Positions 33,484 through 41,124 of a stretch of DNA of 41,124 bases are shown in pieces (the first letter of the stretch is position 1; each line of letters starts with the position of its first letter). The translations under genes were made by a program, and so were the position numbers. The stretch lies in contig PWUU01000123.1 in the NCBI GenBank assembly GCA_003562475.1, forward strand, positions 1 to 41,124, in the 5' to 3' direction. This stretch comes from Dehalococcoidia bacterium. Its GTDB lineage: Bacteria; Chloroflexota; Dehalococcoidia; GIF9; AB-539-J10. The notes beneath the pieces were generated by a model, which saw nothing but the letters and a program-made list of their open reading frames with translations, made no database searches and had not been told where the DNA came from.

Positions 33484-34842
33484 TTACGAGGACACGTGGT
33501 ATACCGATGAGGCAACAGTACCAGCTTCCGCGATCCACGCTTCGTAGTCGGCCCGAAACGCATCGTTCGGTTCGAGAACCGTCTCGATGTCGTGGTGCAG
33601 ATCGAGTGGAACATCAAGCGCCTCTGCGGCCGAAAGCGCGGCACCGTCCGATGCCAGATAATCAAAGCTCTTGAGTATGGTGAGCGGCACACTGACACTA
33701 CCTTGCACCACACGCAACATCTCCGAGAAGCGAACGCCACCGCCGGCAACCACGACGCCGGAAGGGCACGAGCGTGCGTGCGTCATGGTGTTCACCATGC
33801 GGCTGAGGGTGAATGCAACACCCTTCACGATCGCCGATGAAAGCGTAGTCAGGTCGGTTTGAACGTCAATACCGGTAAACGTTCCTCGTAGATCGGCACT
33901 CCAGAAAGGTGTCCTCTCACCATGGAGCCAGGGGTAAAACCGTTCACCGCCGTGTCTAACCTCCACCTCATCGATAGCCCACTTCACCTTGCGCGCCCAC
34001 TCAAGCACCGAGCCACCATTGGAGGAGATACCACCATTCACATAGCGCGATTCGTCCACGACGAACGTCCACGTTTGTTCAGGCGAGCTGTGGCGGATAA
34101 CGGGCGAAAGCTCTCGCGCAGCCATTGTGCTTCCAACGTTGGCGGCCACCTCGCTTATTGCCTTGCACGCGTAACTGGCCGATCCTCCGTCGCCAAGGCC
34201 GGGAACGATCACGACTGATTCGCCCTTGATCTTCGCCTCACCAACAACTGTGTTATGTCGCAACAGTCGTGGCATCTCTTCTCGCCGGTAGCCGAGCCTG
34301 TCCAGCAGCGGCTCATTCCAGTCGCGCTTCCGGATATCCATGAGTCCCGATGCTGAGGCAGTCGAATAGTCAGTCGCCCGCTCACCCGTCAGCCACTCTA
34401 TGAGGTACTCCTTCATCCCGTACGGCTTGAAGGTCATGTTCCGCAGAAGGTGCGCCGTCATCAGTTTGTAGATAGGGAAGAGAATGTCGATGTGGCAGCC
34501 CGATGCATCGAAGTAGCCTGCCAACTCGCGCTCAACGTCAAGGTTCCGCTCCCAGGCACTGTTCCACTGATAGACCATCTCGCCTTCGTCCGTCGGCGCG
34601 ATGGCCGAGTACCACGCAGTGGTGAGCGCCACTGAGCGCACCATGAACTCACGCACAAGATCACCGAGCAGATGGTCCAGCGCCTCGGTATACATACGCA
34701 TGGGGACTACGCCAACAGCAGTATCCTGTCGCGCATACTCCACGCGGCGTTGGGCGACCACAGTGCCGGTGGACAGTTCAATCGCGGTGTATTTCAACGC
34801 GCTCGTGCCCACATCGAGACCCACGCAAACTTCCTTCCTCAT
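33484..34842 (-). CDS. FGGY-family carbohydrate kinase
   Basis: ATP-dependent kinase of the FGGY (xylulokinase/gluconokinase) family, 452 residues. The N-terminal phosphate loop is VGLDVGTSALKYTAIEL. A substrate-domain segment is KEYLIEWLTGERATDYSTASASGLMD. The second ATPase half has VPGLGDGGSASYA, NVGSTMAARE, FYPWLHGERTPFWSADLRGTFTGI and VVVAGGGVRFSEMLR, as in family members. It is slightly short for the family (480-520), mainly at the C-terminus. It starts 36 bases after the DapA-like gene on the same strand and ends convergent with the M20 gene. With the aldolase and the hydroxyacid dehydrogenase it suggests phosphorylation and cleavage of a sugar or sugar acid. The substrate is not assignable. 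Confidence 0.9.
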   Translation of the reverse strand: MRKEVCVGLDVGTSALKYTAIELSTGTVVAQRRVEYARQDTAVGVVPMRMYTEALDHLLGDLVREFMVRSVALTTAWYSAIAPTDEGEMVYQWNSAWERNLDVERELAGYFDASGCHIDILFPIYKLMTAHLLRNMTFKPYGMKEYLIEWLTGERATDYSTASASGLMDIRKRDWNEPLLDRLGYRREEMPRLLRHNTVVGEAKIKGESVVIVPGLGDGGSASYACKAISEVAANVGSTMAARELSPVIRHSSPEQTWTFVVDESRYVNGGISSNGGSVLEWARKVKWAIDEVEVRHGGERFYPWLHGERTPFWSADLRGTFTGIDVQTDLTTLSSAIVKGVAFTLSRMVNTMTHARSCPSGVVVAGGGVRFSEMLRVVQGSVSVPLTILKSFDYLASDGAALSAAEALDVPLDLHHDIETVLEPNDAFRADYEAWIAEAGTVASSVYHVSS

Positions 34843-34878
34843 ACCATATTCCCCCGCAGACCAAGGCAGAGGTTCACC

Positions 34879-35817
34879 TCACGCCTCGATGATATTGTGC
34901 GCGCCAGTGGTAAACTCCAGCCCAAGTGTCTCAAACGCTGTCCGGATGTCGTCTCGAATCTCTTGGTATTTTGGATCTGAGAACGGAGGCAGCAGCATCG
35001 GTTTCCTGGGGTAGCCTGCGTCGAATCCCCGCGCGTAGAGCGCCATGTGTGAGGCGATGGTGCTATCGGTGAAATGCAGCTTCGCGCTTACATCCATCAT
35101 GACGAGGTAGGCCTTCTTGGCCATGGCCTCATTTCCGGCGAATGTCCATTTCAGCGTGGCCGTTATGATCTCCGGTGCCCAGTTGTTCATCCCGGCAATG
35201 GTTGCACGAACGCCCATGTGGTACAGCGGCAGCCATCCCGTCGAGGTGCCGATGATCACCTGGAAGTCCTTGTTGTTCACCTGCGCGTCGTAAGCGACCC
35301 TTGAGATGAAGCCGATGTTCAGCGGACTGTCCTTCAGTCCCGCAAGGCCAAGCTTCTGCAGACGCTGGACCATCTTGAAGCTGAACGTGAACCTGCTCGT
35401 TTCAGGGTTGTTGTAAGCGAACACCGGGATTCTGACCGCCTCGATGATCTCCTTGTAGTACTGGAGCACAACGTCGTCCGAGTGCTTGTAGTAGAACGGT
35501 GGCACCGCACCGACCGCAACGACGCCTATCCGCTCCGCCTCTTTCGCCAGCCTGACGCTGGATTCAGTATCGATGCAGCCGACGTGTGGGAGCAGGAACT
35601 TGCCTGAGAACTCATCGGCCACTTCTCTCGCAAGGCGGTAGACCTCGATGCGCTCTTCGACCGACATCAGAGGGCCTGCCCCATAGGAGCCCGTCAGGAA
35701 CAGCCCATCGACACCATGTTCGAACATCCACCACATGTGCCACTTCGTCTTCTCGCGATCGAGCTCCCCCTTCTCGTCGAAGATGGTGATGTTGGGAACG
35801 ATTGAACCTTGTATCAT
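34879..35817 (-). CDS. dihydrodipicolinate synthase/N-acetylneuraminate lyase-family aldolase
   Basis: Class I pyruvate-type aldolase with a TIM barrel, 312 residues. The Schiff-base lysine is K162 in LAGLKDSP and the catalytic tyrosine Y135 in FAYNNPE. The usual GTTGE loop is replaced by GSYGAG (43-48), so it is not a standard lysine-pathway DapA and more likely acts on a keto-deoxy sugar acid or similar (inference). PPFYYKHSDD and IIGTSTGWLPLYHMGVRATIAGMNNWAPE are family-typical. AAGGAGACGG precedes the ATG. It is the middle gene of a minus-strand set: hydroxyacid dehydrogenase, aldolase, kinase. Confidence 0.9.
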   Translation of the reverse strand: MIQGSIVPNITIFDEKGELDREKTKWHMWWMFEHGVDGLFLTGSYGAGPLMSVEERIEVYRLAREVADEFSGKFLLPHVGCIDTESSVRLAKEAERIGVVAVGAVPPFYYKHSDDVVLQYYKEIIEAVRIPVFAYNNPETSRFTFSFKMVQRLQKLGLAGLKDSPLNIGFISRVAYDAQVNNKDFQVIIGTSTGWLPLYHMGVRATIAGMNNWAPEIITATLKWTFAGNEAMAKKAYLVMMDVSAKLHFTDSTIASHMALYARGFDAGYPRKPMLLPPFSDPKYQEIRDDIRTAFETLGLEFTTGAHNIIEA

Positions 35818-35925
35818 CTACCGTCTCCTTCCACTCAACGCTCTATCTTCCGGCTTCGTTCACAATGTCAAACCACCGCGTGGAATCGTCGCTCTCCTCC
35901 CTTCTGATCCATCGCCCTTTGTCCA

Positions 35926-36930
35926 CTAGCTCTCGAACCATAGTCCGTCAGGAAACGCGGACAGCACCTCTCGATTCAATATGTTGCCAGGAGTCTCACC
36001 CCGGTACACCGAGAGGATACTGTCTACCACCTGGTCGCCAAGCGACTTCATTGCGTCCCTGGTGTACCAGCCGATGTGCGGCGTCAGCAGGACATTCGGA
36101 AGCTCAAGCAGGGGCGAGCCTGTTGGCGGCTCCCGTTCAAACACATCGGTTGCATATCCCGCGATACGCTTCTCACTCAAAGCTTCATAGATGGCGGCCT
36201 CATCAACTATCTTCCCCCTGGAGGTGTTGATGACCACCGCGTCTGGCTTCATGAGCTTCAGCGCCTTGCGGTCGATCAGCCCTTCAGTTTCGTTGGAGAG
36301 CGGCACATTGAGGCTTATGAAATCGCAAACTCGCAGCAGGTGCTCCAGGTCAACCACCCCTATATCACTCCGCTGGACACTGACGCGAGCACCTGCATAC
36401 GGATCGAAGCCAAGAAGCGTCATACCAAAGGCCTTTGCCCTGTCGGCCACCGCGAGGCCAATTCGCCCCAGTCCGATTATGCCGAGGGTCTTGCCGTCCA
36501 CACCCGTGCCGAGGAACTGGCTCCAGTTTCCCGACACGACACACTGGTGAGCCTCCACAATGCGGCGGGTGAAGGAGAGAAGCAGCGTCATCGCCAGGTC
36601 AGCCACTGGGATAGGATTCACCTGAGGTGCATTCATGACGATGATGTTCCTCTTCGTTGCCGCCGGGATGTCGATATTGTCTACGCCTATGCCATGCTTG
36701 ATGATAAGGCGCAGACTCGAGCATCTGGAGAGAAGTGCGTCATCGATCGGGAATGCAGAAACGACCCATGATTCGACATCGGACACAATCGCTTCGAGGC
36801 AGCTCCTGTCCATGTTCGGAGACTCCCTGCACTCGACGATAGTGAAGCCGGCTTCCTCCAGCGTGACGACATGCATCGGATCGTTCTTGCCGAACGAACG
36901 AGCAGTGATGAGCAGACTCTTCGACGGCAT
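35926..36930 (-). CDS. D-isomer-specific 2-hydroxyacid dehydrogenase
   Basis: NAD(P)-dependent reductase/oxidase of the PGDH/glyoxylate-hydroxypyruvate reductase family, 334 residues from the ATG at 36930. GAGGAG lies nine bases upstream; an in-frame start at 36960 would add ten residues before the ribosome site. The nucleotide motif is GIIGLGRIG (150-158). The catalytic triad is R238 (NTSRGKIVDE), E267 (FEREPP) and H285 (TPHIGW). VPLSNETEGLID and AGYATDVFE are family-typical. There is no C-terminal ACT domain, so serine-pathway SerA is less likely than a catabolic glyoxylate, hydroxypyruvate or 2-hydroxyacid role. It leads the set with the aldolase and FGGY kinase, 108 bases upstream of the aldolase. 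Confidence 0.92.
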   Translation of the reverse strand: MPSKSLLITARSFGKNDPMHVVTLEEAGFTIVECRESPNMDRSCLEAIVSDVESWVVSAFPIDDALLSRCSSLRLIIKHGIGVDNIDIPAATKRNIIVMNAPQVNPIPVADLAMTLLLSFTRRIVEAHQCVVSGNWSQFLGTGVDGKTLGIIGLGRIGLAVADRAKAFGMTLLGFDPYAGARVSVQRSDIGVVDLEHLLRVCDFISLNVPLSNETEGLIDRKALKLMKPDAVVINTSRGKIVDEAAIYEALSEKRIAGYATDVFEREPPTGSPLLELPNVLLTPHIGWYTRDAMKSLGDQVVDSILSVYRGETPGNILNREVLSAFPDGLWFES

Positions 36931-37148
36931 GTGGATGACTCCTCGTATCGACCGTTGCACTCAGCTTATCTTAGATGCTCAGGAGTAACAGTGTCCAGAC
37001 CTCCCGATGTCGCTTCACTCCGATCAGCCGGTCCCTTTGCTCTGGACGCGTGGTCACTTGTGTCAGTGGCCTGATGCCGGAATCCGCACTCAAGCCACGA
37101 AATCGCGGCCGTGTGTCGTCTCGACACCGCGCAGCGTGGGTGGTGGGG

Positions 37149-39065
37149 CTAGCTGGTGGTGTCGATTGGTTCCACCATGCGATCCATGCCCGGGAGGAGA
37201 GCTAAGTAGTCGTCCAATGCTCCGTTGTCGAGGCAGCATTCGATGATTTGTCGTGCCTTGGCCGTCAACGATGGGTTAAGAAACTGGCGAACGTGTGTAA
37301 CGAAGAACTGTCTCAGGATAGCTGCGCCTGCATCATAGCCTTCCTCTCCTACCTCCGGCTGAGTATCAACCTGGAGAAACGCCTTCGCGATGGGCACCCC
37401 TTCGATTCTCATGGAGTCCAGGGCGAAACCCAGAAGGGAGCAACGTGCAGGGACAAGCTGTCCGGGCCGGAACCGCGCGTTACCGCGTCTGGCCAGATAA
37501 TCACGCGCGAGCCATTGCGGCATAAATCCCGTCTTCCAGGCCCCGATGTACTGGTTTGGTATCAGTATGTAGCGGATGCGGCTGGTCTTCTCGAACTGCT
37601 CAAACAAAAGGTTTGCCTGGTCGACCATTGTTCCAGTGGCGAAAGGCCAGTAACTGCCGACTCCTTCGCTGCTCATGCCGGTAGTGTCAACGACGCTTGG
37701 GTTCGATTCGCCTCGCGGGACTGCCAGGCGCCAGAGCCAGGCAAGTGCTGGTGGCAGCACGTGAAAGAGCCCAACAATGCCATAGCTGGGTCTTTCTTTG
37801 GTGCACGGAGGAGTGCGTAAACCCATGCTGCGGATATCGACGCTGACCGGTCTGTTCACTGTGTTTGGATATATGGCCCGCGGAATGATCACGCGGGGGT
37901 TGGGACAGGTGACTCCGGGGGCATCTTCAATGTGTTCCCAGATGAGGGCAGTGCTGTTGGGTATGGCGTCGATGTTGAGAAACAGCAGAGGCGCAGGAGG
38001 TTTCACGGTCAAACGTTCGAGATCACGGTCGGTCCCGTACTCATGAATGTGATCGACCCGGACGAACCAGGCTTCCTCGGCATCCACGATCCTCAAGCGT
38101 CCATCTTCTTTCTGGATGGATGGGTGACATAAGGCCATGTCATCGCACACAGGATAGAGCTCACATGTACGTGGAATCTCGAGAAGCCGTTGCTCGCCGG
38201 TGATGATGTTGGTGCCTTTGAGCAGACGACCGTCGGGTAGCCGCGGAGGTTGCTCCAGCATCTCGCTCTTGCCGCCACCGCTCGCGCCCTCATGCATGAT
38301 GGTGATGATGTTGTCGTATGGTGTCACCACCTGCACTGCGGAGGCGTGGGCAGCAACCCACCCTTCTTTCTCTCCTTTTCGAATAAGTGTTCCGTAGATT
38401 CCTTTCTTGGCACTTGGTCCAGGATAGAGGTTGTATGAGAATATTTCGTGGCGGCCTGGTGCACGATTGTGTACCACGACTTGCTTGCCGCCGAAATGTG
38501 TGTGGCGGAATGGTGGGGCTACCAACACGAATACCGTCGGCTTGAAGCCGGCGATGAGCGAATCATAAGGAAGAATACCCTGGAGCATGGCGAGTCCAAG
38601 GGCGAAGAACCCCGCGTTTGCAGGGACTATCGCCATAGCGTGCGCGCCGAGATCACGAAAGCCGGTCTTGAAGAAGAACGCAGCCAGATCCTGTCCTGCG
38701 AGCCACTCCATTGTTTCCTCGCGCAGGCTGCCGAAGTCATACCCGAAGCGATCGTGGAATCGTGGTTTGTCTGTGACCCGGTTGTCCCCAATCACCATGC
38801 AATCGGGGTCGCGTCGACGCATATAAGTCTCTACGTAGCTTACCGATATACCATTACGAACTCGGGCGACGGTTGCCTCTACCAGCCGGCGCCCGTCAGG
38901 TAGCGTGTAGGCAACCTCAAACAAATCACACCGGTCATCGCCGGTGGCCCAATCGACCAGATCGTCCACACTGCCGGCGATGCGAAGCCGGGGAGCTCGA
39001 CCCAGCACATCTGCCAGATCGTCCGGCAGACCTACTCCGGCGAGTTGTTCGGGAATCACTTTCAT
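37149..39065 (-). CDS. DUF4914 PEPCK-like P-loop protein
   Basis: 638 residues from the ATG at 39065, which has GAGGAG six bases upstream; a 52-residue in-frame upstream extension is rejected. The protein resembles DUF4914, a family related to phosphoenolpyruvate carboxykinase and HPr kinase. The P-loop is MHEGASGGGKSEM near residues 255-267, in a setting like the PEPCK kinase-1a motif. Other conserved parts are RFHDRFGYDFGSLREETMEWL, KTGFRDLGAHAMAIVP, FNLYPGPSAKKGIYG-like sequence before the P-loop and LLFLNIDAIPNSTALIWEHIED after it. Its reaction is unknown; an ATP/GTP-dependent phosphotransferase is plausible. It is monogenic. A TATAAT box at 39207-39212 (minus strand) may be its -10, giving a leader of about 135 bases. 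Confidence 0.85.
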   Translation of the reverse strand: MKVIPEQLAGVGLPDDLADVLGRAPRLRIAGSVDDLVDWATGDDRCDLFEVAYTLPDGRRLVEATVARVRNGISVSYVETYMRRRDPDCMVIGDNRVTDKPRFHDRFGYDFGSLREETMEWLAGQDLAAFFFKTGFRDLGAHAMAIVPANAGFFALGLAMLQGILPYDSLIAGFKPTVFVLVAPPFRHTHFGGKQVVVHNRAPGRHEIFSYNLYPGPSAKKGIYGTLIRKGEKEGWVAAHASAVQVVTPYDNIITIMHEGASGGGKSEMLEQPPRLPDGRLLKGTNIITGEQRLLEIPRTCELYPVCDDMALCHPSIQKEDGRLRIVDAEEAWFVRVDHIHEYGTDRDLERLTVKPPAPLLFLNIDAIPNSTALIWEHIEDAPGVTCPNPRVIIPRAIYPNTVNRPVSVDIRSMGLRTPPCTKERPSYGIVGLFHVLPPALAWLWRLAVPRGESNPSVVDTTGMSSEGVGSYWPFATGTMVDQANLLFEQFEKTSRIRYILIPNQYIGAWKTGFMPQWLARDYLARRGNARFRPGQLVPARCSLLGFALDSMRIEGVPIAKAFLQVDTQPEVGEEGYDAGAAILRQFFVTHVRQFLNPSLTAKARQIIECCLDNGALDDYLALLPGMDRMVEPIDTTS

Positions 39066-39221
39066 GACGCTCCTCGCACACTTTATGTCGTTCAAGGTTA
39101 TTGGGTGACTGTGCGCTCCAGGTGAAGAAGGCCCAGAAGTCACCGCCATAGCTGTAGCGACGTGCTGCCGCCTGACCTCTTCATGATCACAAGTCTGACA
39201 CAGGGAATTATAGTATCTCAC

Positions 39222-39596
39222 GAGGTACGGTGCTGTGTGAAATCACTCGTGATCATGGGTGCTGCTCTTTGACGAGACTCCCACTTCCAGGCTTTCCCGA
39301 TCCTGAAGACCTTTGTGCCACAAGCCGGACACACAGCCCGGCATTCAAGGCCAAGATGGCGCTCAACGACTACTTCCATTTCTACAACAATAAGCGCATT
39401 ACCAGGGCCCCAGCAACCGCACGCCGACAGCGGCGTACAATTCGGGTTATCTAAGAAACAGAACTACCAGCAGCACCGCAGAAGACGGGTAAAGAAGACC
39501 GCGGACTTCACCCAAGTCTTGCCTCTGTCCTAAGCACGGAGTCCACCTCACGAAACGCGCAATCCACCCTGAGCTCGAGCACCTTCCCTACGGTTC
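39222..39596. other. region upstream of the DUF4914 gene and downstream of the HDAC-like gene
   Basis: 375 bases with no intact gene. It holds the likely -35 region of the DUF4914 gene at its left end and the internally deleted IS3 transposase remnant (39333-39474). The rest up to 39596 shows no recognisable feature. Confidence 0.5.
39333..39474 (+). pseudogene. IS3-family transposase remnant with internal deletion and frameshift
   Basis: The plus-strand frame reads THSPAFKAKMAL, which matches the N-terminal start of IS3/IS911 OrfA (SPEFKAKVAL type). It is fused directly to LNDYFHFYNNKRI, which matches the C-terminal end of OrfB. After one frameshift the other frame continues HYQGPSNRTPTAAYNSGY, matching the HQxLGxRTPxxxY end of OrfB. 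Roughly 330 codons between the two ends are missing. It is a scar of an old insertion, non-functional, between the DUF4914 gene and the HDAC-like gene. No clear terminal inverted repeats were found. Confidence 0.6.
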
Positions 39597-40349
39597 TCAC
39601 GTGTCCAGGCCCTCAAGAAACGCCATCACATTCTTGCCAAGGACAGCATGATTGTAGCCTCCCTCAAGAACACCGAATCGTCTACCTCCACATACCCTGT
39701 GGGCCGCTTCCTTGACCATCTCGCCTATGGTGCCATAGTCCCTGGTGTGGAGCATTCCGCCCCAGTCCTCCTCATGCCTATCGAAGCCGGCAGAGACGGC
39801 TAGTATGTCGTAGCCGCTCTCGGAGGCAAGACGTCTCCGTATGACCTCTATGAAGGCTCCGCGCTCCTGGGCCTCGGGATGAAAATAGTCTATCAGAGGA
39901 CCCCTGAGTATGTTGTCGGTGCCATCACCGTAATGGAGGTCGAAGTCCAATATAAAGGCTCGTCCGATCCGACCAGTCGCAATCAGCTTCGATATGGCTA
40001 TAGCTATGTTATTGAAGAAGCAGAAACCCCAGTAACTGTCGCTGCTCGCATGATGGCCGGGTGGCCGAATCAGAGCGAAGGCTGGCTCACCAGTCACGGC
40101 CAACTCAGCAGCTTCAATGGCTCCCCCAACCGCAAGAATAGCTACTTCGTAGAGACGGGAGTCTCGCTTTACAGAATCTACATGCCATCGGCTGTGCACC
40201 AATCTGAGGTCTGCCTCTGTAGCCGATTCCGGCTCGCTGAAATCGAACAGACCCTGTAGCTCTTGAAGAATAGCCTCGATCCTTCCCGGCAGGGCAGCCG
40301 GGTTTGAGGCATAGGCCTCAAGATAGCGAGGATGGTAGACTACTTTCAT
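39597..40349 (-). CDS. histone-deacetylase-family (class II HDAC/acetylpolyamine amidohydrolase-like) protein
   Basis: Zinc-dependent deacetylase/amidohydrolase, 250 residues. The catalytic His pair is H99-H100 in IRPPGHHAS. The zinc ligands are D137 and H139 in LDFDLHYGDGT and D190 in SAGFDRHEEDW; GFCFFNNIAIA and LEGGYN complete the fold. It is about 90 residues shorter than most AcuC/HDAC proteins, mainly through loss of the segment after HYGDGT that normally holds the FYxDP-VLYxSxH strand. GAGGAGG lies seven bases upstream of the ATG. In bacteria these enzymes remove acyl groups from polyamines, acetoin-pathway enzymes or other small amides; which applies here is unknown. It stands alone beside the IS3 scar. 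Confidence 0.9.
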   Translation of the reverse strand: MKVVYHPRYLEAYASNPAALPGRIEAILQELQGLFDFSEPESATEADLRLVHSRWHVDSVKRDSRLYEVAILAVGGAIEAAELAVTGEPAFALIRPPGHHASSDSYWGFCFFNNIAIAISKLIATGRIGRAFILDFDLHYGDGTDNILRGPLIDYFHPEAQERGAFIEVIRRRLASESGYDILAVSAGFDRHEEDWGGMLHTRDYGTIGEMVKEAAHRVCGGRRFGVLEGGYNHAVLGKNVMAFLEGLDT

Positions 40350-40732
40350 GTCAGCCTCCTCTTCGCATTCATGATGAGAATTCCCTGGTCATACCCATCG
40401 ACACTGAATTCCGAATATCAACCCGTAGAAAGCCGACACGCCAATATTTAGCCCAGTATACGCTATGGCCGGCGCATCCAATCGTCGATCCTGTTCCCAA
40501 TCAGCCTGCTGATGGTCAACGATCCTGTCCTCCTTCAACTGTTCAGGGAAAAACGCCTGCACCCAGGAGAAGCTGACAGACAGGCTCGTCGATGCACTCC
40601 TTAGCCTGGATGCACGATCAATCGCTGATGTAAACCAAGAACACTAGACCCTTTCTAACCATTACTCGGCAGTGCAGGCACATGCTAACAAGCTAATAGT
40701 GATGATTGGAAAGCACTTAGTTCATTTAGTTC
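40350..40732. other. intergenic region upstream of the HDAC-like gene
   Basis: No supported gene. Several plus-strand frames in 40480-40650 look protein-like in short patches but lack starts, ribosome sites and family resemblance, so they may be decayed coding remnants. AT content is higher around 40620-40735 than in the rest of the window. Confidence 0.3.
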
Positions 40733-40912
40733 CTATCGGCCAATCTGTGACGGGACCCCCGGGCGGCGATACTTGACGGTAGCTTTGTTCAAGGTGTCAG
40801 CCAGCCAGAAATCAGGAGAGCCAGATGCCCGATATTCGAAGACATACCCAGGTTGGTCCGATTTGATCCTGTCCCCTGCCCTCACGCTAGGGGCTGGCTG
40901 AGTTATCGCGTG
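40733..40912 (-). other. 59-codon open extension directly after an in-frame TGA
   Basis: Immediately after the TGA (40915-40913) of the edge gene, the same frame stays open for 59 codons to a TAG at 40735-40733. Its composition looks protein-like (PGYVFEYRASGSPDFWLADT). No good start or ribosome site is present inside; a GTG at the tenth codon lacks one. It may be the lost C-terminus of the edge gene after a nonsense mutation, a readthrough product, or chance. Confidence 0.3.
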
Positions 40913-41124
40913 TCATCTGTCCGGCACGGTAATCCGGATACCCATCTCCCCCGGTTCCAGGGCCATGCGTTGTACCCTCTCCACTGCATCTTCGTACTGT
41001 GCATCGAAGTTAGTCACGAGCAGAGAGAAGTCGATCAAGCACCGCTCCAGACTCTCCTGACTCTCGAACACAGCCACATGATGAAAATGCTCACCGGGTG
41101 CGACAACAAGCTGAGTGTGCTCGA
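40913..41124 (-). CDS. unrecognised protein, C-terminal 69 residues only
   Basis: A minus-strand frame entering from the right edge (first full codon at 41122) and ending at TGA 40915-40913. The residues read like a real protein: LVVAPGEHFHHVAVFESQESL, an alpha-helical VTNFDAQYEDAVERVQRM and the end MGIRITVPDR. I do not recognise the family. It has no start in the window. The frame continues open beyond the stop (see the entry at 40733-40912). Confidence 0.5.
   Translation of the reverse strand, partial: EHTQLVVAPGEHFHHVAVFESQESLERCLIDFSLLVTNFDAQYEDAVERVQRMALEPGEMGIRITVPDR

Overview
The window reads as a chromosomal segment of a bacterium, most likely a Chloroflexota of the Dehalococcoidia type (inference). 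The support is an XRE regulator overlapping a DUF2851 gene, a lipoprotein with a long Pro-Thr linker, a TRAP transporter, and an MttB-type methyltransferase set among many acyl-CoA and hydroxy-acid enzymes. Base composition is moderately GC-rich. Shine-Dalgarno sites of the AAGGAGG type precede most genes. No rRNA, tRNA or CRISPR array was seen.

Housekeeping block (1-10095). It holds a PHP-domain/glycosyltransferase fusion running off the left edge (-), pyruvate kinase (-), an M16 protease (+), groES-groEL (-), the xre/DUF2851 pair (+) and tsaD (-). The groES promoter carries an 18-bp perfect palindrome whose half-sites resemble CIRCE but with no spacer.

C1/corrinoid block (10406-16558, all -). 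A tight operon encodes a corrinoid protein, a non-pyrrolysine MttB-family methyltransferase, an acyl-CoA dehydrogenase, a ferredoxin/ASKHA corrinoid reactivator and a pterin-dependent methyltransferase. Together they can move a methyl group from a methylated amine to Co(I) and then to tetrahydrofolate.

TRAP/beta-keto-acid block (16843-27747). A roughly 10-kb minus-strand run encodes a TRAP transporter (dctP, dctQ, dctM), a 3-hydroxyacyl-CoA/L-carnitine-dehydrogenase-family enzyme, a threonine-dehydrogenase-like SDR, a beta-keto acid cleavage enzyme (BKACE), acetoacetyl-CoA synthetase, the alpha subunit of an ADP-forming acyl-CoA synthetase and a truncated UxaA-like gene. The matching beta subunit lies on the plus strand, convergent with alpha.

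The two blocks fit one pathway: import of a beta-hydroxy quaternary amine such as carnitine, oxidation to the 3-keto acid, BKACE cleavage to acetoacetate plus betainyl-CoA, acetoacetate activation, ATP recovery from the acyl-CoA, and corrinoid demethylation of the betaine. This is the most interesting hypothesis in the window. It rests on gene content; the substrate is not proven.

Accessory catabolism (28477-36930). Four plus-strand genes (SDR, NicX/M29-like metalloenzyme, 3-hydroxyisobutyrate-dehydrogenase-like, M20 amidohydrolase) are widely spaced. They face a compact minus-strand set (D-2-hydroxyacid dehydrogenase, DapA-family aldolase, FGGY kinase) that looks like a sugar-acid route. No dedicated transcription factor is visible anywhere from 10 to 41 kb.

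Right end (37149-41124). It holds a DUF4914 PEPCK-like protein, an internally deleted IS3-family transposase remnant, a short histone-deacetylase-family amidohydrolase, and the C-terminal end of an unrecognised minus-strand gene followed by an in-frame open extension.
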